Source of the DNA: Lapillicoccus jejuensis
Lineage (GTDB): Bacteria; Actinomycetota; Actinomycetes; Actinomycetales; Dermatophilaceae
Length of the DNA: 64,000 nt
Direction: 5' to 3'
Assembly: GCF_006715055.1 (NCBI RefSeq)
Contig: NZ_VFMN01000001.1
Span: 930,001-994,000, forward strand
Part shown: positions 45,945-54,306 of the stretch, piece by piece
Layout: each line of letters starts with the position of its first letter
How positions within the stretch are numbered: the stretch's first letter is position 1
Made by a program: the position numbers and the translations under genes
The notes under the pieces: model-generated
Seen by the model: only the letters and a program-made list of their open reading frames with translations
Told to the model about the DNA's origin: nothing
Database searches by the model: none

Positions 45945-46408
45945 CGGTCCGCGCCCGCCGGTCCCGCGCGGGCACGCGCCCGGGCCGGCCCCCAGCGCGA
46001 CCCCGCGCCCGGGACCGCCACCTCCACCTGCACCCCGACCCGCCCGGACCCGGGGTCGGCGCGGCACGCCGTCATCCGCGCCGCGTCCTCCCGGGCCACG
46101 GCGTCAGCCGTCGCGCAGGCCGTGCCCGGGGAGGCGCCGCGGACCAGCGCCGCGGCCGCCGCCAGGGCGGAGGCGTCGGCCGCCGCCCGCGCCCGGTGCG
46201 TCGCCGCGACGACGGCCGCGAGCACCAGCCCGGCGACCGCGACGCCGACGAGAGCCAGGACGACGCCGACGACGAGGACCGAGCCGGCCCCGCGCTCCCG
46301 CCCTCGACGCGCGCGCCGGGGCCACGGAGCGCGCCCGGACCACCAGGACGCCCGGGACCACCTCGACCACCCGGGCCCCCGGCGCCGCCCCCAACCGGTG
46401 CCCGTCAC
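45945..46408 (-). CDS. TadG/Rv3654c-like secretion protein; 3' end not definable
   Basis: GTG 46408 overlaps the TadE stop (GTGA). After a basic segment comes the helix SVLVVGVVLALVGVAVAGLV and the family patch RARAAADASALAAAAALVRG, then CATADAVAREDAARMTACRA. This matches the Rv3654c-type protein that ends actinobacterial Tad operons; it is probably exported and anchored by its N-terminal helix. Homologous sequence fades near 45960, but no in-frame stop appears there. The frame stays open antisense through the next genes down to 42617. The end given is the point where the opposite gene begins. Confidence 0.5.
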
Positions 46409-46761
46409 GGGGCACCCGCGACGACGTCCTCGCGGGCCGCCACCGACGTCGACCCCACCGTCCACGACCACCCCAGCAGCGGCAGGTTGCGTCGCGCCGA
46501 GACCCGCACCGTGACGAGGTCGGCACCGACCGCGGGGGCGACGGCGGCGCCGTGCGGGCCGAGCGAGCGGGCCAGACCGACGGCCCGGCCGGTCGGCTCG
46601 CCCCTGGCCAGCGACCGCGCCGCGGCGGACGACGCGTCGACGCAGCGCACCTGGTCGGCCCCCACCGACAGCGCACCCAGCAGCACCGCGAGGACGAGGA
46701 CGACGGCGGGCAGCGCGACGGCGAGCTCGGCGGTGACCATGCCGCCGTCGCGCCGCGCCAC
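46405..46761 (-). CDS. TadE-like pseudopilin
   Basis: A 118-aa protein starting GMVTAELAVALPAVVLVLAV, the TadE-type motif: a conserved glutamate inside an N-terminal hydrophobic helix that a prepilin peptidase cuts before. The region after it (QVRCVDASSAAARSLARGEP) is the typical short periplasm-side domain. It equals Rv3655c-like minor pilins. GTG 46761 lies one base after the DUF4244 stop and its own stop overlaps the TadG-like start, so the three are one operon. No prepilin peptidase gene is in the window. Confidence 0.82.
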   Translation of the reverse strand: MARRDGGMVTAELAVALPAVVLVLAVLLGALSVGADQVRCVDASSAAARSLARGEPTGRAVGLARSLGPHGAAVAPAVGADLVTVRVSARRNLPLLGWSWTVGSTSVAAREDVVAGAP

Positions 46762-46762
46762 C

Positions 46763-46993
46763 TCAGCCGACCACGGACAGCGCCGACGTGATGACGGCTG
46801 TGAGGGCCGACTTCACCGCCCCCGACCGCACGATCGCGAGGAGGACGGCGGCGAAGGCGCAGGCGGCGAGGGTGCCGACCGCGTACTCCGCCGTCGTCAT
46901 CCCCGCGTCGAGCCGCCGCCTCGTCGTACGGACCGGACCCGACCCCCACCCCCACACAGACCTCGACCTCGACCTCGACACGGACCTGGACAT
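46763..46993 (-). CDS. DUF4244 Flp-like pilin
   Basis: A 76-aa major pilin candidate. LDAGMTTAEYAVGTLAACAF is the DUF4244/Flp signature: a Gly before the cleavage point, glutamate five residues later and then a hydrophobic helix (AACAFAAVLLAIVRSG). The N-terminal leader is long and odd, with SRSVSRSRSRS dipeptide repeats. AAGGGAG precedes ATG 46993. It heads the pilin-TadE-TadG operon. In mycobacteria this gene directly follows tadC; here 4.7 kb of other genes lie between. Confidence 0.85.
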   Translation of the reverse strand: MSRSVSRSRSRSVWGWGSGPVRTTRRRLDAGMTTAEYAVGTLAACAFAAVLLAIVRSGAVKSALTAVITSALSVVG

Positions 46994-47090
46994 GCTGGCT
47001 CCCTTCGACCACCGGCCCTCGGCGGTCGCCGGGGCCCTGCTCGATCCTGGGCCGGAGCGTCCCGGCCGGGCACGGGTGCGGACGTGACCC

Positions 47091-47127
47091 TGTGGACGAC
47101 GCTCGGGGACCGGGGGTTGTGGACGAC
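47091..47127. repeat. TGTGGACGAC direct repeat pair, 27-bp spacing (pilin side)
   Basis: TGTGGACGAC occurs at 47091-47100 and again at 47118-47127, 27 bases from start to start. The pair is 98-134 bases upstream of the DUF4244 start. An identical pair with identical spacing stands upstream of ssd-tadA at 55166-55202. A second direct repeat, GCCGGTGTCCCG, follows at 47149-47160 and 47164-47175. Confidence 0.75.
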
Positions 47128-47276
47128 GCCGCCGTCCGGCGCCCACCGGCCGGTGTCCCGCCCGCCGGTGTCCCGGGTCCGGTCGGCGCCCGCCTAGGCT
47201 GACGCCGGACCGGCCCGCCGGCACCGCCCGCACGCGGGGACCGGTCGGGCCGCCGTACGCCAGGAGGAGAGCAGCG

Positions 47277-47714
47277 ATGGACGCACCCGAGGACCCCCGG
47301 AGCGACGGGCTGCTCGCCGGGCTGACGGGCGCGGGCGCCGTCGGCACCTTCGCCGAGGCCCTGGGGCTGCGGTTCACGCAGGTCTCACCGGACGTCGTGA
47401 CCGCCACCTGGGAGGCCGGACCGTCGCTGCACCAGCCGTTCGGCATCGTGCACGGCGGCGTGCACTGCACGGTCGTCGAGACCCTCGGGTCGATCGCCTC
47501 CGCGCTGTGGTTCGGCGAGCGCGGGCACGTCGTCGGCGTGTCCAACCAGACCGACTTCTACCGCGCGGTGTCCGAGGGGCCGCTCGTCTCGACGGCCACG
47601 CCGTTGCACCGTGGGCGCAGCCAGCAGGTGTGGGTGGTCGAGACCCGCGACGAGCAGGACCGGCTCGTCGCCCGCGGCCAGCTGCGGACCCAGAACCTGC
47701 CGTCGACGACCTGA
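47277..47714 (+). CDS. PaaI-family hotdog thioesterase
   Basis: A 145-aa hotdog-fold protein. HQPFGIVHGGVHCTVVETLG is the PaaI/YdiI motif with the catalytic acid in VVETLGS, and GRSQQVWVVETRDEQDRLVA is the final strand pair. It hydrolyses acyl- or aroyl-CoA; the substrate is not fixed. AGGAGGAG lies upstream of ATG 47277, and a TAGGCT -10 at 47195-47200 gives a normal leader. It is a plus-strand gene inserted between the two halves of the Tad locus. Confidence 0.88.
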   Translation: MDAPEDPRSDGLLAGLTGAGAVGTFAEALGLRFTQVSPDVVTATWEAGPSLHQPFGIVHGGVHCTVVETLGSIASALWFGERGHVVGVSNQTDFYRAVSEGPLVSTATPLHRGRSQQVWVVETRDEQDRLVARGQLRTQNLPSTT

Positions 47715-47718
47715 CCGG

Positions 47719-49380
47719 TCAGGAGGCCGAGCGCTCCCCCGGCCCGCGCAGGCCGAGGCCGGCGGCGCCGCCCCGCTCGGGCCGCACGTGCGGGGGCAGC
47801 TCGAGCCACCAGCGCAGCCCGGGCCGCCAGTCGCTCGCGCCGCGCCGGCGGGCGAGGGTGTCGAGGCGCCCGAGGAGGTCGAAGCGCCCGGCCATGCCCA
47901 GCAGGTAGAGGAACCCCCGGCCGGGGTCGCCGCCGGTCGCCGCCCCCGTGGCCGGGTCCTCGAGGAGCCGGACCGCGGCGGCGTACGTCGCCTCGGCGAG
48001 CGCGCCGTCGTAGGCGACGACCGACGGGCCGGTCGGTGCGCCCGCCTCGGTGCGGTGCCGCACGTTGGCGACCGCCGCGGCCGCCGTCTGCGTGGTGACG
48101 GGGTCGAGCGAGCCGTCGGTCGCCACCGAGAGCAGGAAGGGCACGTCCTCCGGCTGCGCGAGCCAGGACAGCCGGGCCAGGGCGTCGTCGCTGCGGACGA
48201 CGTCGTGGGCGGCGACGTGCTCGCGCAGCTCGTCCGCGTAGGCGAGCCCCACGGCGCGCCCCTGCGGCAGCAGGTGCAGCACCTCGAGCGCGAGACCGCG
48301 GGCCTCGAGGTGGGCGGCGCCCGTCGCCGTGCGCACGAGGTCCTGCAGCGGCGGGGCCCACCGCGACCGGGGGCCGTAGAGCTCGGTGAGCCGCGTCTCG
48401 ACCCGCCGCCCCGCCTCGCTCAGCTCCTCCGCGGTCATCGCCTTCCCCTCGCCGACGATGCGGGCGATGCGCCGTCGCGACTGCGACTGCAGCGCGGACA
48501 CGATGAGGGTGCGCGTCGGCGGGTCGATGGCGTCCAGGAGCGCGGCGGCGGTGCGGTGCGTGCGCACCGACCGCTCACCGTCGCGCAGCAGCTCCAGCGC
48601 CCGCGTGCCCGCCCGCACGACCAGCGGCCGTGCGAGCCGGCCGTGCCGGGCCAGGGTCGTGAGGATGTAGAGCGTGGTCCAGGCGACGCTCTCGCGCACC
48701 TCCGGCCGCTCGAGGTGGCGCACGAGCACCTCCGCGGCCCCGGGGTCGTCGGAGTACTGCACTTGACCGACGAGCTCGAAGATCTGCGTGGTGGGGTCGG
48801 CCAGCGCCTCGTCGGCGAGCCGGGTGAGGACCGGACCGCTGCGGGGGTGCCCGGCCAGCCGCGCCGCCGCCTCGGCCCGGAAGCTGTACTCCAGCCCGCA
48901 GGTGACCGACGACTCGAGCGTCACCCGGGACAGCAGCGCCTTCCAGTCCTCCCCCCGCAGCAGCACCTCGGGGTGCGCGGCGAGGGTGGCCGACAGCACG
49001 TCCCACTCGCGACCCGTCATCCGCTCAGGGGCCAGGGCCCGCTCGACGAGGGAGAGGACGTCCTGCGGCCAGGTGGCGCGGTCCGGTCGCGCCACGACCG
49101 GCTGGACGCGCAGCGGGTCGCGGCGTCGGGCCATGAAGTCGGCCGCGAGGGTGAGCTGGCCCGCGGGGAGGCCCAGCGTGCGCTCGTAGCGCCGGACGAC
49201 GGCGTACCCGGCGGGGGTGTGCCCGGACTCCCAGCGCCCGACCTGCGAGCGGTGGACGGGCTCGTCGGGCCCGCCGCGGGCGAACCCGGCGGCGGAGCGC
49301 AGGGTCGCGCTCGCCGCGTGCTCGCGGGCGTTGGCCAGCAGCCAGCCCAGGTCGGCGGGGTCGAGCTCGGGGGTCGTCAT
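47719..49380 (-). CDS. XRE-type regulator with large helical C-terminal domain
   Basis: A 553-aa protein. Residues 1-75 hold a Cro/CI-like helix-turn-helix (WLLANAREHAASATLRSAAG, RSQVGRWESGHTPAGYAVVR). The remaining 470 residues are all helix with repeat-like spacing (LVRHLERPEVRESVAWTTLY, LARLSWLAQPEDVPFLLSVA), probably a HEAT/TPR-type solenoid for protein or peptide binding. Long XRE proteins of this build are common in actinobacteria and mostly uncharacterised. GGAGG lies ten bases before ATG 49380. It converges with the thioesterase gene and follows the two-component system across a 17-bp stem palindrome. Confidence 0.75.
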   Translation of the reverse strand: MTTPELDPADLGWLLANAREHAASATLRSAAGFARGGPDEPVHRSQVGRWESGHTPAGYAVVRRYERTLGLPAGQLTLAADFMARRRDPLRVQPVVARPDRATWPQDVLSLVERALAPERMTGREWDVLSATLAAHPEVLLRGEDWKALLSRVTLESSVTCGLEYSFRAEAAARLAGHPRSGPVLTRLADEALADPTTQIFELVGQVQYSDDPGAAEVLVRHLERPEVRESVAWTTLYILTTLARHGRLARPLVVRAGTRALELLRDGERSVRTHRTAAALLDAIDPPTRTLIVSALQSQSRRRIARIVGEGKAMTAEELSEAGRRVETRLTELYGPRSRWAPPLQDLVRTATGAAHLEARGLALEVLHLLPQGRAVGLAYADELREHVAAHDVVRSDDALARLSWLAQPEDVPFLLSVATDGSLDPVTTQTAAAAVANVRHRTEAGAPTGPSVVAYDGALAEATYAAAVRLLEDPATGAATGGDPGRGFLYLLGMAGRFDLLGRLDTLARRRGASDWRPGLRWWLELPPHVRPERGGAAGLGLRGPGERSAS

Positions 49381-49410
49381 GGGCGCCGTCCTCCTCGCGG
49401 CACGCAGAGC

Positions 49411-49463
49411 CGGTGGGGGGCGGTCGCACTCTCCGGTTGCCACCACGCGACCGCCCCCCACCG
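49411..49463. terminator. 17-bp perfect stem palindrome
   Basis: CGGTGGGGGGCGGTCGC and GCGACCGCCCCCCACCG are exact complements around a 19-base loop. A second hairpin, GGGGCCC/GGGCCCC, follows to the right. It lies between the response regulator stop and the XRE start on the minus strand, so it probably ends the two-component operon; being close to the XRE start it could also be a control site. Confidence 0.7.
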
Positions 49464-49543
49464 GGGGCCCTGTCCCCGAACGAGGGCCCCGTGCCCCCAT
49501 GCAAGTCGATCGCTGCGCCGGGCGGTACCCGGAAATCCCGGGG

Positions 49544-50251
49544 TCACCGACGCCGCCGCGGCGACTCGTCGGGGTCCAGGACGTCGCCCTCGCCGACCCC
49601 GAGGTGCCGCTCGAGGTCGGCGGGCGAGTGCTCGCGCAGGTAGTCGGCGAACAGGCGGGTCACCTCGGCCATGTAGTCCTCCGCGGTCGACGGGGCGATG
49701 TGCAGGCGGCTGCCGATCCCCTTGAAGGACTCGCCGCGGGCGCGGGCCCGCAGGACCTGCAGCTTGCGGCCGGTCACCGGGGCCAGCGCCCCGCGCCGCG
49801 CGGCCAGCTCGAGCACGCCGGCCACCGCGGGCGTGACGCTGACGCCGCCGCGGGCGACGGTGCGGACCGCGTCGACGACCCACTCGACCGGGTCGCTCTT
49901 GTGGGCCACGCCGCTGGCCCCCGCGGCCAGGCACCCGGCCAGGACCATCCGGCGCCGGTCCTCCGTGTACACGAGGACCTTGGCGCCGGTGGCTGCGACC
50001 TCGCGCACCCCGCGGGCACCCTGGGCACTCACCCCCGGCCCGGGGTGCAGCCGCAGGTCGAGCAGGACGACGTCGACGTCGGGTCGCGCGGCGAGCAGCT
50101 CCTCGACGCTGGGGTACGACGCGACGACGTCCACCTCGGGCTGCAGCAGCCGGGCCCCGTCGCGGATGAACGGCGAGTCGTCGACGAGCGCGACGCGCGG
50201 CACCGGTCCCGCCGTCGGCGCGAGCGGGCGCACGTGGTCAGCGGTCGTCAT
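49544..50251 (-). CDS. response regulator, receiver plus LuxR-type DNA-binding domain
   Basis: A 235-aa two-component regulator. The receiver has VALVDDSPFIRDGARLL, phospho-acceptor aspartate in DVVLLDLRLHPGPG and the lysine in ASGVAHKSDPVEW. The output domain is HTH-like (VTGRKLQVLRARARGESFKG, LHIAPSTAEDYMAEVTRLFA), a divergent LuxR/NarL type. ATG 50251 overlaps the stop of the kinase gene (ATGA), so kinase and regulator are coupled. The pair sits between the two halves of the Tad locus and could control them; this is inference from position only. Confidence 0.88.
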   Translation of the reverse strand: MTTADHVRPLAPTAGPVPRVALVDDSPFIRDGARLLQPEVDVVASYPSVEELLAARPDVDVVLLDLRLHPGPGVSAQGARGVREVAATGAKVLVYTEDRRRMVLAGCLAAGASGVAHKSDPVEWVVDAVRTVARGGVSVTPAVAGVLELAARRGALAPVTGRKLQVLRARARGESFKGIGSRLHIAPSTAEDYMAEVTRLFADYLREHSPADLERHLGVGEGDVLDPDESPRRRR

Positions 50252-51558
50252 CGTCGGCCTTTCTCGGCGCTCCCGGCCCCATCGGGCGGCCGTACGGCGC
50301 CCTGGAGGCGGACGAGGGTGCCCTCCCCCGGCGCGGAGTCGACCGTGACGTGCAGCCCGGCCCGCTCGGCGGCACCCACGACCTGACGGGCCAGACCGAA
50401 GCCGCGCGGCGTCGTCGCCGGGTCGAACCCGACGCCGTCGTCGCGCACGGTGACCTCCCAGGAGGTGCCGGCGTCGTCGACGTCGGCGTGGACGACCACG
50501 GAGCGGGCGTCCGCGTGGGCGCGGACGTTGTGCAGCAGGGTGGTGACGGCGCCGGCGACGGCGTCGGCCTGCTCCGCGGAGAGCGGGGTGCGGGTGGCCA
50601 GCTCGACGGTCACCGTGAGCGGCAGGTCCCCGAACGGCTCGGCCGACTCGCGGACGACGTCGGCCAGCGTGCCGTCGGGGATGGGGTCCCAGCCGGCCGG
50701 CCCGGCGAGGAAGCCGACGATCTCGTTGGCGGCCCCCCGGCTCTGGCGGCGCAGCGCCGCGTCGTCGACGCGGTCGGCGAGGACGGCGAGCAGTGCCGCG
50801 TGGTCGTGCAGCAGCCGCCGCGCCCGGTCGCGCTCCTCCTCGGCGGCGATCTGTGCGGCCGAGCGGACCGTCGTGTCCGCCGCGGCGCCGAGCCGGCGCA
50901 GGAACCCAACTAGAGCGGACAGCAGAACAGCGAAACCGACGATGCCGCCGGCGTTGACACCGACCGTCCACGGCTTGGGCCGGGTGATGAGGCCGCTCTG
51001 GCTGGACACGACGTAGACGACGGTGAGCACGACCGCCCACCCGAGCGTCTCGGTGCGCGGCAGCAGGATCGCCATGAGGACGACCGCGGTGAGCGCGAAG
51101 GGGTACCCCCACGCGGTGGACGACCCGATCAGCTGGTTGGGACCGACGACCACCGGCATGAGGACGAGGACCACGGCGGCGCCGACGAGGTCGGCGCGCG
51201 ACACCCAGCACCGCCTGGACGCCGGCCCCGTGCGAACCCCGAAGAGCACGGCGACCGACAGGACGACGGTGGCGAGGTAGACGACCGTCGCGAGCGGGGG
51301 GTCGGAGAAGGTCCGGGAGTTGAACGCGACGATGACGCCGGCCTGGAGGAGCACGACGAGGCGCAGCCCGGCCGCGGCCCGCATCAGCCCGACCTCGACC
51401 CCGTGCACCGTCGTCGTCAGCGGGGTCGCGATGGGCGCGACGGCGCGCAGCAGCGCCCGCCCCAGCGAGGCCAGCGGCGCGACCGCCCGACGCAGCAGCG
51501 ACCCGGCGGACCTCGCCATCCAGGAGGACGAGGGGGAGGAGGACGACGAGGAGGACAT
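50248..51558 (-). CDS. membrane sensor histidine kinase (NarX/DesK type)
   Basis: A 436-aa kinase. After a Ser-rich start come six or so membrane helices (residues 60-220) and then the dimerisation helix EERDRARRLLHDHAALLAVL with the phospho-accepting histidine, and an HATPase domain with VTTLLHNVRAHADARSV (N box), VRDDGVGFDPATTPRGFGLA (G1/F) and GEGTLVRLQG (G2). It is the partner of the LuxR-type regulator. The start is uncertain: ATG 51558, GTG 51570 and ATG 51519 are all possible and none has a ribosome site. No large sensor domain is seen, so the signal is probably read in the membrane. Confidence 0.85.
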   Translation of the reverse strand: MSSSSSSSPSSSWMARSAGSLLRRAVAPLASLGRALLRAVAPIATPLTTTVHGVEVGLMRAAAGLRLVVLLQAGVIVAFNSRTFSDPPLATVVYLATVVLSVAVLFGVRTGPASRRCWVSRADLVGAAVVLVLMPVVVGPNQLIGSSTAWGYPFALTAVVLMAILLPRTETLGWAVVLTVVYVVSSQSGLITRPKPWTVGVNAGGIVGFAVLLSALVGFLRRLGAAADTTVRSAAQIAAEEERDRARRLLHDHAALLAVLADRVDDAALRRQSRGAANEIVGFLAGPAGWDPIPDGTLADVVRESAEPFGDLPLTVTVELATRTPLSAEQADAVAGAVTTLLHNVRAHADARSVVVHADVDDAGTSWEVTVRDDGVGFDPATTPRGFGLARQVVGAAERAGLHVTVDSAPGEGTLVRLQGAVRPPDGAGSAEKGRR

Positions 51559-51809
51559 CGAGGAGGCCACGGTCAGACCGCCCGCTCGTCGCTCCGAGGA
51601 CGCGGCCCCACCACGTCCCGACTGCCCTGTCGTGGCACCCGTCCCACCTCCTGCGCCCGTCGCTCCCGAACCCGGCAGGGGGCCGACGGGCCCGTCCCCC
51701 CGGGCGAAGTCTGCCGTGCCCGGAGGGCGGTTGCCCCTCTCCGCGAAAGGTTGCATCCGCAACGTCCGGCTGCAACACGTGCAGGTGAGCGGGTTGCGGG
51801 CCTCGGCCG
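51559..51809. promoter_or_regulatory. 250-base upstream region of the kinase operon with GTTGC motifs
   Basis: The gap between tadC and the kinase gene has several GTTGC/GCAAC elements: GTTGCATCCGCAAC (51750-51763) is a 5-bp-arm palindrome, with GGTTGC at about 51730 and 51792 and TGCAAC at 51771. They may be sites for the regulator of the operon. No good -10 can be named. Confidence 0.35.
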
Positions 51810-52439
51810 TCACCCCAGGACGCGTCCCGCGAGGGCGAGCACGACGGGCACCAGCGTCGTGAGGACGAACGCGGGGAGGAAGACCAGACCGAGGGGGGCG
51901 ACGAGCCGGACCCCGGCGCGCGCGGCGGCGACCTCGACGGCGGCGGCCTCCGCGGCCCGCAGGTCGCGGGCCGCCCGCAGCAGGGGCGGCCCCGGAGCCG
52001 TCCCGGCCCGCGCCGCCACCGCCAGCACCGTCGCGACCCGGGCCCACGCCGGGTCGGCCGCCGTCCACGCGGGGTACGGCGCCACGCCCCACCGCAGCGC
52101 CGCCGCCACGGCCCGCAGCTGGACCGCGACCGGACCGGGGTCGTCGTCGTGGACGGCGGCCACCGCCTCGACCGCCTCGGTCACCCCGCACCCCGACCGC
52201 AGCGCGACCGCGAGCAGCACCATGACCCCCGACACCTCGGACGTCGTCGGGGAGCGCCGACGCCGTGCAGACCGCCGCCCCGCCCGTCCCGGTCCCCGCG
52301 GCCCGACACCTCGTCCCCCTTGCCTCGCCGACGCCCCCCGACGGCCGGGGAGCACGAGGACGGCCACGGCGAGGACCAGCCCCACGACCGGGCCCAGCGC
52401 GCCGCCCGGGACCGCGTCGGCGACCTCGACCGGCGTCAC
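51810..52439 (-). CDS. tadC: TadC-like type II secretion F-domain protein
   Basis: A 209-aa inner-membrane platform protein of the Tad pilus. An N-terminal helix is followed by the F-domain helices (VSGVMVLLAVALRSGCGVTE, VATVLAVAARAGTAPGPPLL) and a C-terminal helix pair (LVAPLGLVFLPAFVLTTLVP). GTG 52439 overlaps the tadB stop (GTGA). With tadB it forms the platform that the TadA ATPase drives. It is the last gene of the ssd-tadA-tadB-tadC operon; the pilin genes that normally follow are 4.8 kb away. Confidence 0.82.
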   Translation of the reverse strand: MTPVEVADAVPGGALGPVVGLVLAVAVLVLPGRRGASARQGGRGVGPRGPGRAGRRSARRRRSPTTSEVSGVMVLLAVALRSGCGVTEAVEAVAAVHDDDPGPVAVQLRAVAAALRWGVAPYPAWTAADPAWARVATVLAVAARAGTAPGPPLLRAARDLRAAEAAAVEVAAARAGVRLVAPLGLVFLPAFVLTTLVPVVLALAGRVLG

Positions 52440-53143
52440 CCGGCCCCCGCCGGCCGCGGTCGGGTGACGGCTCGCAGGAGGGCCCGGCACCACACGTGCC
52501 CCAGCACGACGAGACCGGCCCCGACGAAGGCCAGGGGGCCACCGACCCCGCCCCACAGCTCGTCCGGTCGCAACCCCAGGGCGAGCGACAGCGGCGGGCC
52601 CGCGACGGGCAGGAGGGTGAGCAGGTGGGCCGTCGCCCGCGGCCCGGCGACCGCGGTCGCCACCCGACGGCGCCGGTCGGCCCCGGCCCGCACCGACTCG
52701 GCGGCGTCCTCGACCCCGTCGGCCAACGGCGAGCCCAGCCGCTCGCCCAGGCGCCAGACCCGGGAGACGACCCGGGCGGCGTCCGAACCGACCCGGGCTG
52801 CCCACTCCCCCCACACCGGGCCCAGGGGGTCCCCGGCCGATCCGGCCGCACGCAGCGCCGCCCCCAGCGCGGTGCCGCCGCCCGGACCGTCGAGGGCCGC
52901 GATCACCGGGAGCCCCGCCCGCAGCGCCGGGCCGAGCAGCTCGAGCAGGACGAGCAGCTCCGCGTCGGCCGCGGCCCGGCGGCGCTCCCCCGCCCCGAGC
53001 ATCGGTACCGGGCGGCGCAGCCCCGGCCGCGGCGCCGCGGTGCCGCCCCCGGTCGCGGAGGCGGACCCTCGCGAGGGCGGGCCCACCGGCGCCGGGCGGC
53101 CGGGCCAGAGCAGCACCGCGAGCGCCAGGAGCAGCCCGGTCAC
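52436..53143 (-). CDS. tadB: TadB-like type II secretion F-domain protein
   Basis: A 235-aa platform protein. It has an N-terminal helix (VTGLLLALAVLLWPG), the F-domain core (LLELLGPALRAGLPVIAALD; RVWRLGERLGSPLADGVEDA) and two C-terminal helices (HLLTLLPVAGPPLSLALGL, LAFVGAGLVVLGHVWCRALL). GTG 53143 overlaps the tadA stop (GTGA). The length is short for TadB, as is usual in the actinobacterial (Rv3658c-type) version. Confidence 0.84.
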   Translation of the reverse strand: MTGLLLALAVLLWPGRPAPVGPPSRGSASATGGGTAAPRPGLRRPVPMLGAGERRRAAADAELLVLLELLGPALRAGLPVIAALDGPGGGTALGAALRAAGSAGDPLGPVWGEWAARVGSDAARVVSRVWRLGERLGSPLADGVEDAAESVRAGADRRRRVATAVAGPRATAHLLTLLPVAGPPLSLALGLRPDELWGGVGGPLAFVGAGLVVLGHVWCRALLRAVTRPRPAGAG

Positions 53144-54306
53144 GGCAGACCCCCGGCGGGGCCGATCAGCGCCGACAGCCGGGCCCACCCCGGACCGGTG
53201 GCGCACTCGCGCCCGTCCCAGGTCAGGGCGTCGCGCACGACCGGCTCACCCCCGGGAGCCGGAGCCCGCTCGAGCACGGCGACGCTCTCCAGCCGCCGCA
53301 CGCCCGCTCCCGACCCGCGGCGCAGGTGCAGCACGACCTGGACTGCGCTGACCAGCTGCGCGTGGACGGCGGGAACGGGCAGACCGGCCAGTGCCCCCAG
53401 GGCCTCCACCCGGGCGACGACGTCGGCGGCGGTGTTGGCGTGCACCGTCCCACAGCCGCCGTCGTGACCGGTGTTGAGGGCGGCGAGCAGCTCGCTGATC
53501 TCCGCCCCCCGGACCTCCCCGACGACGAGCCGGTCGGGCCGCATCCGCAGCGCCTGGCGCACGAGGGTGCGCAGCGGCACCTCCCCGACGCCCTCGACGT
53601 TGGGGCGCCGCGCCTCGAGCCGGACGACGTGCGGGTGCCGCACCGCGAGCTCGCGGACGTCCTCGACGAGGACGAGCCGCTCGCGGGGGCCCGCGCAGGA
53701 CAGCAGCGCCGCGAGCAGCGTCGTCTTGCCCGCGCCCGTGCCACCGGTGACGAGGAAGGCGACCCGACGGTCGACGAGCGCCCGCAGCGGCCCGCGCCAG
53801 GCCGCGGGCACGGTGCCGAGGTCGACCAGGTCGTCGAGGTCGAGCCCGCCTCGCGCCGGGACTCGCAGCGACAGGTGCACGCCCCCCTCCGCGAGCGGCG
53901 GGAGGATGGCGTGCAGCCGGACCCCGGAGGGCAGCAGCCCGTCGACGTACGGCGACGCGTCGTCGAGGCGGCGGCCCGCCTGGCCCGCCAGCCGCACCGC
54001 GAGCCGCCGGCGCGCCTCGCCGTCGCCGAGGTCGACCGGCGCCCGCTCCAGGCCGCGGCCGGCGTCGACCCACACGGCGCCGTCACCGTTGACGACGACG
54101 TCCGTCACGCCCGGTCGCTCGAGCAGCTCCTCGAGGGCGCCCGCGCCGAGCAGCCGGGCCCGCAGGCCGCCGCCCAGCTCGGCGGCCCCGTCCCGGCCGA
54201 GCCGGGCCACCTGCCCCCCGCTGAGCGCGTCGATCGCGACCGGGTCCGGCGCCCGCCCCGCCCGGATCCGGTCCCACACCCCCGGGGTGAGCGACGGGTC
54301 CGTCAT
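53140..54306 (-). CDS. tadA: TadA/CpaF-type secretion ATPase
   Basis: A 388-aa motor ATPase. It has VTDVVVNGDGAVWVDAGRGL at the N-domain, VTGGTGAGKTTLLAALLSCA (Walker A), ERLVLVEDVRELAVRHPHVV (Asp box), MRPDRLVVGEVRGAEISELL (Walker B) and GHDGGCGTVHANTAADVVAR (His box). It powers assembly of Flp-type pili. The ATG at 54306 shares one base with the ssd stop (TGATG). It is complete and has all catalytic motifs, so the Tad system is probably active. Confidence 0.92.
   Translation of the reverse strand: MTDPSLTPGVWDRIRAGRAPDPVAIDALSGGQVARLGRDGAAELGGGLRARLLGAGALEELLERPGVTDVVVNGDGAVWVDAGRGLERAPVDLGDGEARRRLAVRLAGQAGRRLDDASPYVDGLLPSGVRLHAILPPLAEGGVHLSLRVPARGGLDLDDLVDLGTVPAAWRGPLRALVDRRVAFLVTGGTGAGKTTLLAALLSCAGPRERLVLVEDVRELAVRHPHVVRLEARRPNVEGVGEVPLRTLVRQALRMRPDRLVVGEVRGAEISELLAALNTGHDGGCGTVHANTAADVVARVEALGALAGLPVPAVHAQLVSAVQVVLHLRRGSGAGVRRLESVAVLERAPAPGGEPVVRDALTWDGRECATGPGWARLSALIGPAGGLP

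Noticed and set aside
47091-47127. TGTGGACGAC repeats as DnaA boxes (TGTGGAtaa-like)
   Set aside because: Only partly matches the DnaA consensus, no origin genes nearby, and only two copies per site with fixed 27-bp spacing.
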